Shown: positions 16,957-26,377 of the stretch, piece after piece
Position numbering within the stretch: position 1 is the first letter of the stretch
How the letters are laid out: each line of letters begins with the position of its first letter
Assembly (NCBI GenBank): GCA_029973975.1
Contig: JARKQF010000067.1
Span: 1-38,538 of the forward strand
DNA: 38,538 nt
Reading direction: 5' to 3'
Origin: Paludibacter sp.
GTDB taxonomy: Bacteria > Bacteroidota > Bacteroidia > Bacteroidales > Paludibacteraceae
Notes under the pieces: model-generated
What the model saw: only the letters and a program-made list of their open reading frames with translations
Told to the model about the DNA's origin: nothing
Database searches by the model: none
Program-made: the position numbers and the translations under genes

Positions 16957-18738
16957 CTACTTTTTATCAAAATATTCTTTCATGATGTACCATGCTTTCT
17001 TACGGTATCCCTGATCCGACACCAGACCTTTGCGGTTCCAGCCTTCCTGATTAGTCGGATGAAAGCGGAATGGAGAACGGAAATCGAACAGAATCCAGGG
17101 AGAAACACCTCTTAGATTCGGGATGTTATTAAACATGGCAATATTATCATCATATAATTTAGCCTGATATTCTTCGCTCCATGAACTGGCGACTTCTCTG
17201 TCACCCGACTGTCCGTAAAGAGCTTCTCCTCCAAATTCAGAAACAATCAGAGGCTGACCTGCAGCGACATTCCATACGGCTTTCTCAGGCGCTACCGGCC
17301 ACGGATGATACCATCCCATGTATTTATTTATTGCAATAACATCAAGTTCTTTTATAAAAGGATCATCCATAAAAAACACTTGTCTGCCCCGGTCGAAGCG
17401 AACAAGGTCAAAAGCTGCCGTTATCAGGCGGGTCGTATCCATTTCGGTACAGCACTGAATCAGGTATTTCAGGAATTCATTACGAGGAGCCGAAGGTTGC
17501 GTTTCGTTGGCAACACCCCAGAATGCTAATGCACAACGATTCTTATCGCGCATTACCATTTCCCTGATCATATTACCGGCCTTTATTTTTGTAGCTTCAT
17601 TTTCGAAGTCAATTCCCTGCCAGATGGGTATTTCTTCCCAAAGCAGGAAACCCATTTTTTCAGCCAATCTCACGGTATACTCATTTTGCGGATAATGCGC
17701 CAGACGTATCATATTACATCCCAAAGCTTTTGCTTCCGACAACAACATGATCGCATCGGCTTCGGAAAATGCACGCCCTTTGCGTTGTGGTATTTCTTCG
17801 TGAAAACTGATTGATTTGAGGAAAACAGGTTTGTCGTTCAGATAAATATCTTCCCCTTTTACCCAGATATTGCGGAAACCGATCATTTCTTCTATTTTTT
17901 CATCAGCAGATGAAATTATAACCTTGTAAAGTTTTGGTGAATCAGGAGACCAACGCTGTAATTTTTTTACATTAAAAGATATTTTTGCGCTTCCCTTTTC
18001 ATCAGTTACAAGATTTTGTTTAATCTTAAGCTCCGGTATTTCGACTTGAACCGGCACATTGTTGTTGTTTGCAGAAAGCTGAACACGAACATCAATTTTA
18101 TCCGACTTATATTTATCCAGTTGGACAAAATAATCCTGAATATAGGTCTGAGGAGTTGTTACAAGAAATACATCCCGGGTAATTCCACCGTAATTCCACC
18201 AGTCGAATGCCATTGCGGGAATAGCATCGATAGTCCGAGTATTATTTACTTCTACAGCCAAGAAGTTATCCTTTTCTTTTACCAAGCCGGTTATATCGAA
18301 CTGGAAAGGGGTGAAACCACCTTCGTGGCGTCCCACTTCCCTGCCGTTTAAATATACGCGGCAACGATAACTTACCGCACCGAAATAAATAAACAATCGT
18401 TTATCCTTCTGAACCTGCACGTCAAATCTACGGGCATACCAAACAGTACCCTCATAGTAGTTCAATTCTGCCAGTTGACTATTCCAGTCGGATGGTACAT
18501 TCAGACGCAAACCATGATCAAACGAGTACTCAAAGAAATCGGTCTTGCCCTGAGGCTTTTGATTGAGATATATTTTATTTTTTCGTCCCTGATCGTATAA
18601 ATCTATAATGGCATCCCATTTTCCGTTTAAAGACTGAGTTTCTCTGCCATAGATATTAGTCATCAGCTCCTGAGCAGCGATATCATGATAAAAAACACTT
18701 ACTAATAATACGATAAGAATACTTTTGATTTCCCTCAT
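16957..18738 (-). CDS. Glycoside hydrolase family 2, beta-glucuronidase type with N-x-K motif
   Basis: A 593-residue compact GH2, the size of classical beta-glucuronidases, with a signal peptide (about 1-22). The three domains are a sugar-binding sandwich, an Ig-like sandwich and a TIM barrel ending at the C-terminus. The acid/base is Glu412 in FWGVANETQPS and the nucleophile Glu501 in LIVSEFGGEAL. NKYMGWY corresponds to NRYYGWY of glucuronidases. Importantly, GWNRKG near the C-terminus contains Asn568-x-Lys570, the motif that contacts the uronate carboxylate in family 2 glucuronidases and separates them from galactosidases. It should release terminal beta-linked glucuronic acid (or galacturonic acid), consistent with the GH88 gene nearby. 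Confidence 0.88.
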   Translation of the reverse strand: MREIKSILIVLLVSVFYHDIAAQELMTNIYGRETQSLNGKWDAIIDLYDQGRKNKIYLNQKPQGKTDFFEYSFDHGLRLNVPSDWNSQLAELNYYEGTVWYARRFDVQVQKDKRLFIYFGAVSYRCRVYLNGREVGRHEGGFTPFQFDITGLVKEKDNFLAVEVNNTRTIDAIPAMAFDWWNYGGITRDVFLVTTPQTYIQDYFVQLDKYKSDKIDVRVQLSANNNNVPVQVEIPELKIKQNLVTDEKGSAKISFNVKKLQRWSPDSPKLYKVIISSADEKIEEMIGFRNIWVKGEDIYLNDKPVFLKSISFHEEIPQRKGRAFSEADAIMLLSEAKALGCNMIRLAHYPQNEYTVRLAEKMGFLLWEEIPIWQGIDFENEATKIKAGNMIREMVMRDKNRCALAFWGVANETQPSAPRNEFLKYLIQCCTEMDTTRLITAAFDLVRFDRGRQVFFMDDPFIKELDVIAINKYMGWYHPWPVAPEKAVWNVAAGQPLIVSEFGGEALYGQSGDREVASSWSEEYQAKLYDDNIAMFNNIPNLRGVSPWILFDFRSPFRFHPTNQEGWNRKGLVSDQGYRKKAWYIMKEYFDKK

Positions 18739-18756
18739 AATCTATATTGAATAATC

Positions 18757-20763
18757 TTATTTTCTGAAAATTTTCATGGCATATCCTCCCCCTGCTGCCA
18801 TCGATATATTAATTTTTCGATCTGAGGGTATATTGATGATTTCTTTCTTATAATCAGCGGCAATTCTGTCGGCATTTAAACCGTCTTTAAAAATTTCAGC
18901 CTGCCAGCTTCCTTCGCCAAGAAATGAAAGATCAAGATACAATGTACGTGCATCCCAGTTCGTAAGCGAACCTACATACCAGATATCACCTTTCCTGCGG
19001 GCGATTGAAATATATTCCCCAATCTTCCCGTTCATGGCAATAGTATTATCCCATACGGTAGGAATTGCAGCTATGAATTCGGTACATTCCGTTTGGTTTT
19101 CATAGCTATCCGGACTATCGCAAAGCATATTCAGCGGCGACTCAAAAATCACATATTGAGCTAACTGCCGGCAACGTGTTCCCTGACTCATAGGCTCATT
19201 ATTGATTGCGCGAAAGGTTTTCTTTGTCGCGTTACGCATTGCCCCTTGCGTATAATCCACAGGACCTGCCACCATGCGGATAAACGGCATGGTCACATCG
19301 TAAGTAACCTGATCGGTATTGATATCCGACCATTTTAACTGCTCCAGTCCGTGTACTCCCTCGAAATTGATCACATTCGGATAAGTCCGGTTTAACCCCG
19401 TCGGCTTATACGTACCGTGAAAATCAACCAGCAATTTGTACTTTGCTGCTATTTCGGCAGCCTTGTAATGAAAATCAACCATTGCCTGATCATCTCTGTC
19501 CATGAAATCTATCTTAAACCCTTTGATTCCCATATCGGCATAATGCTTACAAACCCGCTCCATATCCCGTTCAAATGCATAATAACCAGCCCACAATATC
19601 AGTCCTACGTTCTTCGAACCGGCATAGTCGACCAACTTTTTCAAATCTATTTCAGGAACAACCTGGAATAAATCTGCCTGCAGGTTTACCGCCCAACCTT
19701 CATCCAGAATCACATATTCGATATTATTGCGCGAAGCAAAATCGATATACGCCATGTAAGTTTGATTATTTACACCGACCTTGAAATCGACCCCATAAAT
19801 TCCCCAGTTATTCCACCATTCCCAGGCAACTTTTCCCGGCTTAATCCATGTAATATCATTTACCCGAGAAGGTGAAGCTAATTTGTAAACCATATCATTA
19901 TCTGCCAGGCCTTTATCTTCAGACACAACGATAACTATACGCCACGGGAAATTGGTTTTCGCCTTGCATCCGGCAATATATGGCTCTCGTTTAGTCACAA
20001 TTTGTTGCAATTGATTGTGTCCGCCTTGTTTTGTTCCGGCAGGAAAAGGAGCAAAATGAGACTTCAGAGAAGCAGAAGCATCGCTGTTTTGCAGAAACAT
20101 GCCCGGATAACTTTCAAGGTCGGATTCGGCTATACAAACCTTTTTACCTCCTCCGATCTCTACAACAACAGGAGTAAACATCAGGCGTTCCGGATTAATA
20201 TCCGACAATAAAGTATGTGTATAAGTGTTTTCAAAAGAATTGAAATATTGCGCTTCAAAATCCCCCTGTTTTGTTTTCACATAAGGAATATACGCTTTGT
20301 AGTCTTTGTCGAAATTAAATGTAGCTTCCTCATTCTTCACAATAAAATCATCTTTTCCGGTCGACACAAAACGGTAGGCCATTCCTTCGTTGTAAGCCCT
20401 GAAAATAAGACTGAAATCTTCCCTGAAATTCAGTGTCATTTCGTTGTAATGGTCTCTTATTTCTTTTCTTTTATAAAATGGAGACGCTATTGTGTTATCA
20501 ACCGAAGTTGTTCTTACATTTTTTAATTTAGAATTGACACCAAAACTTTCACGTCCCTCTACTTCCATCAGAACAGATGAAGGAGTAATCACCCTGTCGT
20601 TTTCGTGGGTAACCGTATAGCTAATTTTATTGCCGACAAAAACGCTGATGTTCAGTTTTCCATCGGGCGACTTCAACTGATAGCTTTTCTGCGCCACAAC
20701 ATGTGTTGTCAACAGCATTGATGTTATAAGTATAATTAAATTTCTGGTCATTATTCTCTTCAT
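18757..20763 (-). CDS. GH97, retaining type, probable alpha-galactosidase
   Basis: A 668-residue GH97 with a Sec signal peptide (about 1-25). It has the family order: an N-terminal beta-supersandwich (about 26-300), a TIM barrel (about 305-570) with WEWWNNWGIYGVDF and EYVILDEGW, and a C-terminal beta domain. The catalytic region shows GFKIDFMDRDDQ with Asp419 as likely nucleophile and Glu468 in NVINFEGVHG as likely acid/base. This arrangement belongs to the retaining alpha-galactosidase branch of GH97, not to the inverting SusB alpha-glucosidase branch, which uses glutamates. It likely acts in the periplasm on alpha-galactosyl ends; alpha-L-arabinopyranosyl ends are also conceivable. It sits between the GH36-like and GH2 genes with gaps of about 20 bp. 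Confidence 0.9.
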   Translation of the reverse strand: MKRIMTRNLIILITSMLLTTHVVAQKSYQLKSPDGKLNISVFVGNKISYTVTHENDRVITPSSVLMEVEGRESFGVNSKLKNVRTTSVDNTIASPFYKRKEIRDHYNEMTLNFREDFSLIFRAYNEGMAYRFVSTGKDDFIVKNEEATFNFDKDYKAYIPYVKTKQGDFEAQYFNSFENTYTHTLLSDINPERLMFTPVVVEIGGGKKVCIAESDLESYPGMFLQNSDASASLKSHFAPFPAGTKQGGHNQLQQIVTKREPYIAGCKAKTNFPWRIVIVVSEDKGLADNDMVYKLASPSRVNDITWIKPGKVAWEWWNNWGIYGVDFKVGVNNQTYMAYIDFASRNNIEYVILDEGWAVNLQADLFQVVPEIDLKKLVDYAGSKNVGLILWAGYYAFERDMERVCKHYADMGIKGFKIDFMDRDDQAMVDFHYKAAEIAAKYKLLVDFHGTYKPTGLNRTYPNVINFEGVHGLEQLKWSDINTDQVTYDVTMPFIRMVAGPVDYTQGAMRNATKKTFRAINNEPMSQGTRCRQLAQYVIFESPLNMLCDSPDSYENQTECTEFIAAIPTVWDNTIAMNGKIGEYISIARRKGDIWYVGSLTNWDARTLYLDLSFLGEGSWQAEIFKDGLNADRIAADYKKEIINIPSDRKINISMAAGGGYAMKIFRK

Positions 20764-20782
20764 CTTTTAAGAATCGCTGTAA

Positions 20783-22846
20783 TTACTTTATGATTGTATA
20801 TTCGTACAAAACAAAATCGTTGATGCGTGGTAATTCTATTTCAATTACTCCCTTTCGTCCGATGGTCTTTTTTACTTTCTTTCCATTACCGAGCACCGGT
20901 TTACAACTGATTTTTGTTCCTTCTTCAAACCAGGTCTCAACATATCCTTGCTTATCAGGGTTATTCTCACGGAAGAAAAGCAGATAGCCTTTTTTACCAT
21001 TTAATGACTGGAAACCCGTCCACGATTTTCCGGATGGTTCATCGCCTATCGGCAGAATTATGCCTGAATGGAAATCGTGCTGAATACTTTTATATTTGTT
21101 TATCAGAGTCTTAATGCTTAGCGCTTCATCAGGTAATCCGCTACCTTCAAACCAGGCCAGCGGTTGTCCGGCCATGGTGATGGCAAACAGGTATTCAAAT
21201 GAATAATTTGCCGGAGCAAACGGATCATTGTTGTATTTATCGGCATTGCGCCATTTATTTAAAAATTCGATTTGCAGCTTCTCGGCGGGTACATATTTCG
21301 CCAGTTGCCACAAATTGCGTAGCGTATGGTACGGATAATAATTTCCCCAGTCGGTATAGCGATTTTCGAGGAAGATATTACCATATTCGTTAAACGTATG
21401 ATAACCAGCCCGTCGTCCGGCTGTGGCATCCAGATTGAAAACAGCATTGTTATTTGTTCCCTCCAACACTTTGTCGAAAAGCTTTTTAAGGTTTTTTTCC
21501 GATTTTTTTGCCGGTATAGCGAGTCCATCTATCTTGAAAGTACGTATTCCGTATTCATTGTACAAATCTATCATTGCCTGAGCATCCTTTTCCCAATCGG
21601 CATAATCGTGCTGAACACTTGGATTAAACCACAGACAAACTTCAACGCCTAACTCTTTAGCCCTTTTCACAATAGGATGTAATCCCCGTGGATATTTTAC
21701 CGGATCGGGTTTCCAGTAATCAGGATTATCCCAGATGTTTTTGAACGAGCCTTTGGCAATAGCCGAGTTAGGGCTTCGGCCTGCCTGCCAGCCATCGTCA
21801 ATCTGAAAATGCGTCATTCCCAGTTCAGCAGCCCGCTCGACTTCAATCAGGCTGAACTTCTCATTCACTTTCGAGTCCTGACTGCGGTCGCCCCAGGTAT
21901 TCATCATCACCATTTCGTCTCTTTCGGACAAAAGCCTGCGAAGGTTTTTCTGATAGCTACGCAAAGCGCTTAACTGTTCCAACTCTCCACCGTTATAAAT
22001 CCCTGTGACCACACCATAGGTTTTCACCCATTCATCTTTTTTCAGGTCGTGTTCGTTAATGCCCAGCCCCGTGACCGTAAAATGTCCGAATTCGGCAGTA
22101 AAATCGTTTCCATTGTACGCCAGTTGTACACTTGAGCAGGGAGCTTCTTTCAGGAAGAAGAATCCTTTCTCTTCCGTCGGATTATGTGCAAATAAAAGAT
22201 TGCCACGGTAAGAGTTTTTACGGTAAGGAATTACGTTGGTTTCAAAAACGAGGTTATTATTCCAATCGGTAACATCATAAAATTCGACTGTTTTCATTTG
22301 CCAATGATTTCCCCCCGGATTGAACTGATCAAGAATGGCAGTAACCTGCTTTGTTTTCATATCTTCCGCGAACTCGATGTTCTTTTTATCAGCCAGATTC
22401 TCGGTTCTTCCTCCGAACACACTGTTGCTGTAGCCTTTCAGATAAGTGTCACAAGCAATCACCGGACTATTCCCGTAAACCCGGAAAACTCGTTTTATAT
22501 CAAGTTCATCAAGAGTAAACGACACGGTAGTCTCCCAATAAGCCGGATGAATAGCATTCTCTTTTATTTCCTGAGCATTGAAAACCGCATTAATCGCTTT
22601 GGGCGTGTTATTGGAAATATGGAAATCCGGTCGCTTATTCTTATTATACCAAACATGGTTCCCTACTTTATCAGTAAGGCTGTAAGTAATCAGATTCCCG
22701 TCGTTCCATATAAATTTCCTTTCCACCAACGAATTTCCGATAACGAGGGTATCATTTTGCAACCGGCTATAGTAATTCTTCTGAGAATTAGCCGGAAAAC
22801 AAAAAGCAACTATGATGAATAAGATGATTAATTTGAGTTTTTCCAT
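20783..22846 (-). CDS. GH36-like alpha-galactosidase (clan GH-D)
   Basis: A 687-residue exported enzyme with a signal peptide (1-22). An N-terminal beta-sandwich of about 300 residues precedes a TIM barrel beginning MMNTWGDRSQD. The barrel contains HFQIDDGWQ, VCLWFNPS, Asp440 in RTFKIDG as likely nucleophile and Asp499 in NRYTDWGNYYPY as likely acid/base. Two aspartates with a DDGW motif are typical of clan GH-D (GH27/GH31/GH36). The N-terminal domain is unlike classical melibiases, so it may belong to a divergent GH36 branch or a related unclassified family. Its presence beside GH97 gives the locus two independent alpha-galactosidase-like folds. The exact linkage is unknown. Confidence 0.8.
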   Translation of the reverse strand: MEKLKLIILFIIVAFCFPANSQKNYYSRLQNDTLVIGNSLVERKFIWNDGNLITYSLTDKVGNHVWYNKNKRPDFHISNNTPKAINAVFNAQEIKENAIHPAYWETTVSFTLDELDIKRVFRVYGNSPVIACDTYLKGYSNSVFGGRTENLADKKNIEFAEDMKTKQVTAILDQFNPGGNHWQMKTVEFYDVTDWNNNLVFETNVIPYRKNSYRGNLLFAHNPTEEKGFFFLKEAPCSSVQLAYNGNDFTAEFGHFTVTGLGINEHDLKKDEWVKTYGVVTGIYNGGELEQLSALRSYQKNLRRLLSERDEMVMMNTWGDRSQDSKVNEKFSLIEVERAAELGMTHFQIDDGWQAGRSPNSAIAKGSFKNIWDNPDYWKPDPVKYPRGLHPIVKRAKELGVEVCLWFNPSVQHDYADWEKDAQAMIDLYNEYGIRTFKIDGLAIPAKKSEKNLKKLFDKVLEGTNNNAVFNLDATAGRRAGYHTFNEYGNIFLENRYTDWGNYYPYHTLRNLWQLAKYVPAEKLQIEFLNKWRNADKYNNDPFAPANYSFEYLFAITMAGQPLAWFEGSGLPDEALSIKTLINKYKSIQHDFHSGIILPIGDEPSGKSWTGFQSLNGKKGYLLFFRENNPDKQGYVETWFEEGTKISCKPVLGNGKKVKKTIGRKGVIEIELPRINDFVLYEYTIIK

Positions 22847-22858
22847 GGATAATAAGCA

Positions 22859-24748
22859 TTATTCTTTTAAAGCTCTGGGCGTTTTTAAAAATCTTTGTTC
22901 ATTAAAGCGTTGATTGTCGGGGATATTTTCTTTTTTCCCGGCTCCTTCCTGCATCATTTTTTTCAGTTCATCCAGATACTGTTGATAAACTTTACGGGGA
23001 GTTGCATCGTGTTTCTTACACAGTGCCGCAGCCATTCCCACTACTTCACCCATCATTCCGGTAGTACGCATAACCCTTACGGTACCCAGCGCGACATGCG
23101 TTACACTTATGTTTCGTCCGGCCATAAAAAGATTATCTATATTCCGCGAGTAAAGGCAGCGGTAAGGCACTGCATGCGGATAAATCTGAATATGCTTGGT
23201 AGCAGCTTTAAACTCAGCCCCGGGAAACTTTTTGGAGTTTTCCGGATCCGGGAAGTGAAGGTCGATACTCCAGGAAGAAGTAAATGAAGCATCTTCATGA
23301 AAGACATTTTTGTCAATATCGTCCTGTTTTAATATATAATCGCCCAGTAATCGCCGGGATTCTCTTTTGCCTGCAATACATGCGACCCAGTCAAGTTCCC
23401 GGTTTTGATATGCCGCATTATCTTTCAATTCGTTTTTCAGAAAGCTCCAGTTGGAATAAACAACCATAAGTCCGTAATCACGTATACGCTCAAAATCATC
23501 GATTTGATTCAGATTCATCCCCGTTTCCCATTTCCATTCACCCATGGTTACTTTTTCGCAATTATCTTCATTGAACACTACGCCGTATTTGAATTCCGGA
23601 AAATTGGTCTTCCTGTCTGTTTTCTTTGAATACCATTGTACCGAAGAACCCATCGTCATTTTGTCGGCAATTTCAGGAGCAAGTTCTTCCCCGAATTCGT
23701 CGCGGCTTTCACGCCCCATGCTATAATCAGCTCCGGCAAGATAACCGATTGTTCCATCACCCGTACAATCAGAAAACAAAGGGGCTTTCAACCGCATCTC
23801 TTTTCCACTCTCAATATGTTTGATAATCACAGAAGCAATTTTATTTCCATCCATTTCAACAGCGATGGCACGGTAATTTGAGTATAGCGTTACGTTTTCT
23901 TCATTTGCAATAAACTCACTTTTCTTCTCGTCTTCGTAATAGGATCCCGGTTGAGCATTTCCGGATTTTGAATGTCCGAACTCACGGATGATGCGTCCGA
24001 GGCCTTTATTGGGACCTAATTCGATACTTCCGCCCAGATGAACCCTGATTTCGGAACTGTTATTTCCACCCAGAACCGGACGGTCATTAATCAGTGCAAC
24101 TTTACAACCCGACCGGGAAGCCGTAGCCGCGGCACACATGCCGGCAATACCCCCGCCCACAACAACAAAATCGAAAGATTCAGTTTCTGCAGGACTTTCA
24201 GGTATATTTAGTTTTACTTTCCTGAATCTGCTCAGTTCTTTCACATCCGAAGGCGGCATTTTATCACCTTCGGTTGTAAAATAAACAGCATCACATCGGC
24301 CATTGAATCCGGTCAAATCAACTAAGGAAACGGTTGCATCAGTTTTATTGATTTTCACCTTTCCTGCATATTGCCAATACCATCCGGAACCTTCCGATCC
24401 TAATACAACCGGCAGTGTTTTATTATTTACATTTAATGTAAACTTACCCGGACCTTCGGCTGTTGTCCAAGGTGATGTCCAATTGAAAGTGCGCACATAA
24501 ATATGATAGGTTCCTCTTTCGGGAAATTTTACAGTCGTTGAAGCATCGGCAACAGGATTACCCATACCATGAGCTATCAAATAAGGAGATCCCATCTGAT
24601 CCATAAACTGCTGATCAAGTATCCACCCGCCTTTATTTTCAAAACTCTCGGCTTCGACCAATATATCGGCAGCAAACGATGTCGCATACAAGAATACCAA
24701 CAAAGCAACCAATAATATCCTTTTTATGTGTTTTTTCAATTTCATCAT
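22859..24748 (-). CDS. Exported FAD-dependent oxidoreductase with N-terminal golvesin/xanthan-lyase-type sandwich
   Basis: A 629-residue protein with a Sec signal peptide (about 1-27) and no twin-arginine motif. Residues 28-160 form a beta-sandwich (VEAESFENKGG, GTYHIYVRTFNW, DAVYFTTEGD) of the type often annotated as golvesin/xanthan-lyase carbohydrate-binding. Residues 190-600 are an FAD-binding oxidoreductase of the PF12831 kind: Rossmann motif GGGIAG at 198-203, RPVLGGNNSSEIRV, DCTGDGTIGYLAGAD, and a C-terminal FAD motif around NLFMAGRNISVTHVALGTVR. Genes of this family are common in Bacteroidota PULs but I know no settled reaction. Oxidation of a sugar hydroxyl is a possibility, as inference only. 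Its place in the operon ties it to the same glycan. Confidence 0.85.
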   Translation of the reverse strand: MMKLKKHIKRILLVALLVFLYATSFAADILVEAESFENKGGWILDQQFMDQMGSPYLIAHGMGNPVADASTTVKFPERGTYHIYVRTFNWTSPWTTAEGPGKFTLNVNNKTLPVVLGSEGSGWYWQYAGKVKINKTDATVSLVDLTGFNGRCDAVYFTTEGDKMPPSDVKELSRFRKVKLNIPESPAETESFDFVVVGGGIAGMCAAATASRSGCKVALINDRPVLGGNNSSEIRVHLGGSIELGPNKGLGRIIREFGHSKSGNAQPGSYYEDEKKSEFIANEENVTLYSNYRAIAVEMDGNKIASVIIKHIESGKEMRLKAPLFSDCTGDGTIGYLAGADYSMGRESRDEFGEELAPEIADKMTMGSSVQWYSKKTDRKTNFPEFKYGVVFNEDNCEKVTMGEWKWETGMNLNQIDDFERIRDYGLMVVYSNWSFLKNELKDNAAYQNRELDWVACIAGKRESRRLLGDYILKQDDIDKNVFHEDASFTSSWSIDLHFPDPENSKKFPGAEFKAATKHIQIYPHAVPYRCLYSRNIDNLFMAGRNISVTHVALGTVRVMRTTGMMGEVVGMAAALCKKHDATPRKVYQQYLDELKKMMQEGAGKKENIPDNQRFNEQRFLKTPRALKE

Positions 24749-24769
24749 TCTTTAAATTAAAAACAGCTA

Positions 24770-26338
24770 TTATTTCACCTGAACGTCGAGTAGCTTAACC
24801 CAGCCCTCATTCGTTGTTTCATCATTTACGGCAAGCTTTATCGCCGGTTTATTTTCTTTTTGTGTATCCACAATAGCCACAGCCCATTTATATTTTCCGG
24901 CAGGAAGATTTACCTTTGTTTTAAAATCATAGACTTTAGGGTTGTCCTTCAACCAATCCGACGGTTCGCAAATCTTATCAACAAATACCTCTTTTACATT
25001 GTCTTCCGAATCCAACAGTGCAAAGGCTACTTTGTATTTAAAGTTCCATTGCGGAATATTATTAGGAAAATAACCCCAACCCATATTCCTCCAGCGGTGA
25101 TTTATTTTCGCCTCCTGGCCGGAGTTTACATTTTCGGGTAGATATATCTGGTCGGGATAAAGGCGATATCCTCCTTCGGAAACAAAGCTTTGTACAAGGG
25201 AGAAACTGGAAGTAAACCATGTTTCGGTTTCATAACCAGCCCTGAAATCCATCATATTAACGTGTGCTTCTTTCGAAGCTTCAAATTCTCCCAACCTTAC
25301 ATCTTCCGGGTGTCCTTCGCGATATTTACCGCTCGGATCAATCCAATATCTGTGTGTTCCGCCGGTAATCCAGCCACCCTCCATAATGATTGGTCGTTTG
25401 AAGTTCCATGCTTTGGCAAAGTTCTTCTCCCAGGTTTGGTAATAATCAGTCATACCGAAAGCATCTTGTCTGAGGCTATACCCTTTGCTGATCGCCAAAT
25501 TCAATAAGGTAGCGCTGTTCTCGTTGGCTGCCCCCCAGCTTGACGGATGACCTACTACACGGTGATAATTGATAACCAAAGGTACTTTTGTGAAGTTTTT
25601 ACTATATAAATCAGTAACCCATTCAAAAACTTCCAGTTTAAGTTTTTCTGTATTCTCGGTAACTTTTTCGCCTACACTTTCGTATATCACATTATGTGCT
25701 TCTCCCCATTTACCCAGACCATAAGCATCAATAAACGCTGTGCGGTCCGGGTCGTTGAAGTCCTCAGCCAGCGCTTCGATAAATTTAGTATAGTATTGTT
25801 TGAAAACCGGATCCTGAGGGTATGGTGTTCTTCTGGTCGGATAGTTTGCATCCTGCAAATAATACTTAGCTCCGGCATTGAACACCCATTCGGGCGTATT
25901 CATTCCCTGATCACGTCCGTCAACCACAATACGGAAAGCTATCGGCAGACCTCTCCGCTCTGCACCCTTGATTAAGTTTCCCAATCTCGAATTCGGATCT
26001 CTCCAGGTATACACGCCATCACTGGGATTGAGCGAAGACCAGCTAGTACGGATATAACAAGCCGATGCATAATCACTGACTTTAACCGTTTTAGCTATAT
26101 CAGAAACCCAGAATTCCGTATCCCAATAGGATTCATTAGCATCGCGGGCAGCATACATCACCCAACCGTTCAAAGGATTTTTAAGCACCTTGGTTTTATT
26201 GTATTTCAACTTCATCAGTGTTCCCGTTACATTGCCATCATCAGGCAAATCTGTTGAGCAGGAACAGGCCGCAAAACACAAAAAAGTAACAAGAACACTA
26301 ATAATCATCAAATTACCATTCACACTTATCTTATTCAT
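24770..26338 (-). CDS. DUF4874/DUF4832-type lipoprotein, putative glycoside hydrolase
   Basis: A 522-residue protein with a lipoprotein signal (likely Cys25 in FAAC). The mature region is homologous along its length to residues 296-753 of the LamG fusion protein later in the operon: NPLNGWVMYAA, YIRTSWSSLNPSDGVY, GKWGEAHN, SLRQDAFGMTDYYQTW, RPIIMEGGW, GGYRLYPDQIYLP, RWRNMGWGYFPNN. Candidate catalytic residues by position and conservation are Glu213 and Glu320, with Asp292 nearby. The C-terminal part (from about 390) looks like a beta-sandwich. As the first gene after the SusCDE block it may work at the cell surface. No characterised relative is known to me. Confidence 0.78.
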   Translation of the reverse strand: MNKISVNGNLMIISVLVTFLCFAACSCSTDLPDDGNVTGTLMKLKYNKTKVLKNPLNGWVMYAARDANESYWDTEFWVSDIAKTVKVSDYASACYIRTSWSSLNPSDGVYTWRDPNSRLGNLIKGAERRGLPIAFRIVVDGRDQGMNTPEWVFNAGAKYYLQDANYPTRRTPYPQDPVFKQYYTKFIEALAEDFNDPDRTAFIDAYGLGKWGEAHNVIYESVGEKVTENTEKLKLEVFEWVTDLYSKNFTKVPLVINYHRVVGHPSSWGAANENSATLLNLAISKGYSLRQDAFGMTDYYQTWEKNFAKAWNFKRPIIMEGGWITGGTHRYWIDPSGKYREGHPEDVRLGEFEASKEAHVNMMDFRAGYETETWFTSSFSLVQSFVSEGGYRLYPDQIYLPENVNSGQEAKINHRWRNMGWGYFPNNIPQWNFKYKVAFALLDSEDNVKEVFVDKICEPSDWLKDNPKVYDFKTKVNLPAGKYKWAVAIVDTQKENKPAIKLAVNDETTNEGWVKLLDVQVK

Positions 26339-26377
26339 AACTTAAAGAAATTTATAATAACTATAGATTGTTTCAGG

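Noticed and set aside
22298-22822. Plus-strand open frame of 174 codons opposite the GH36-like gene
   Set aside because: Composition follows the complementary coding strand, and no domain or start signal supports it.
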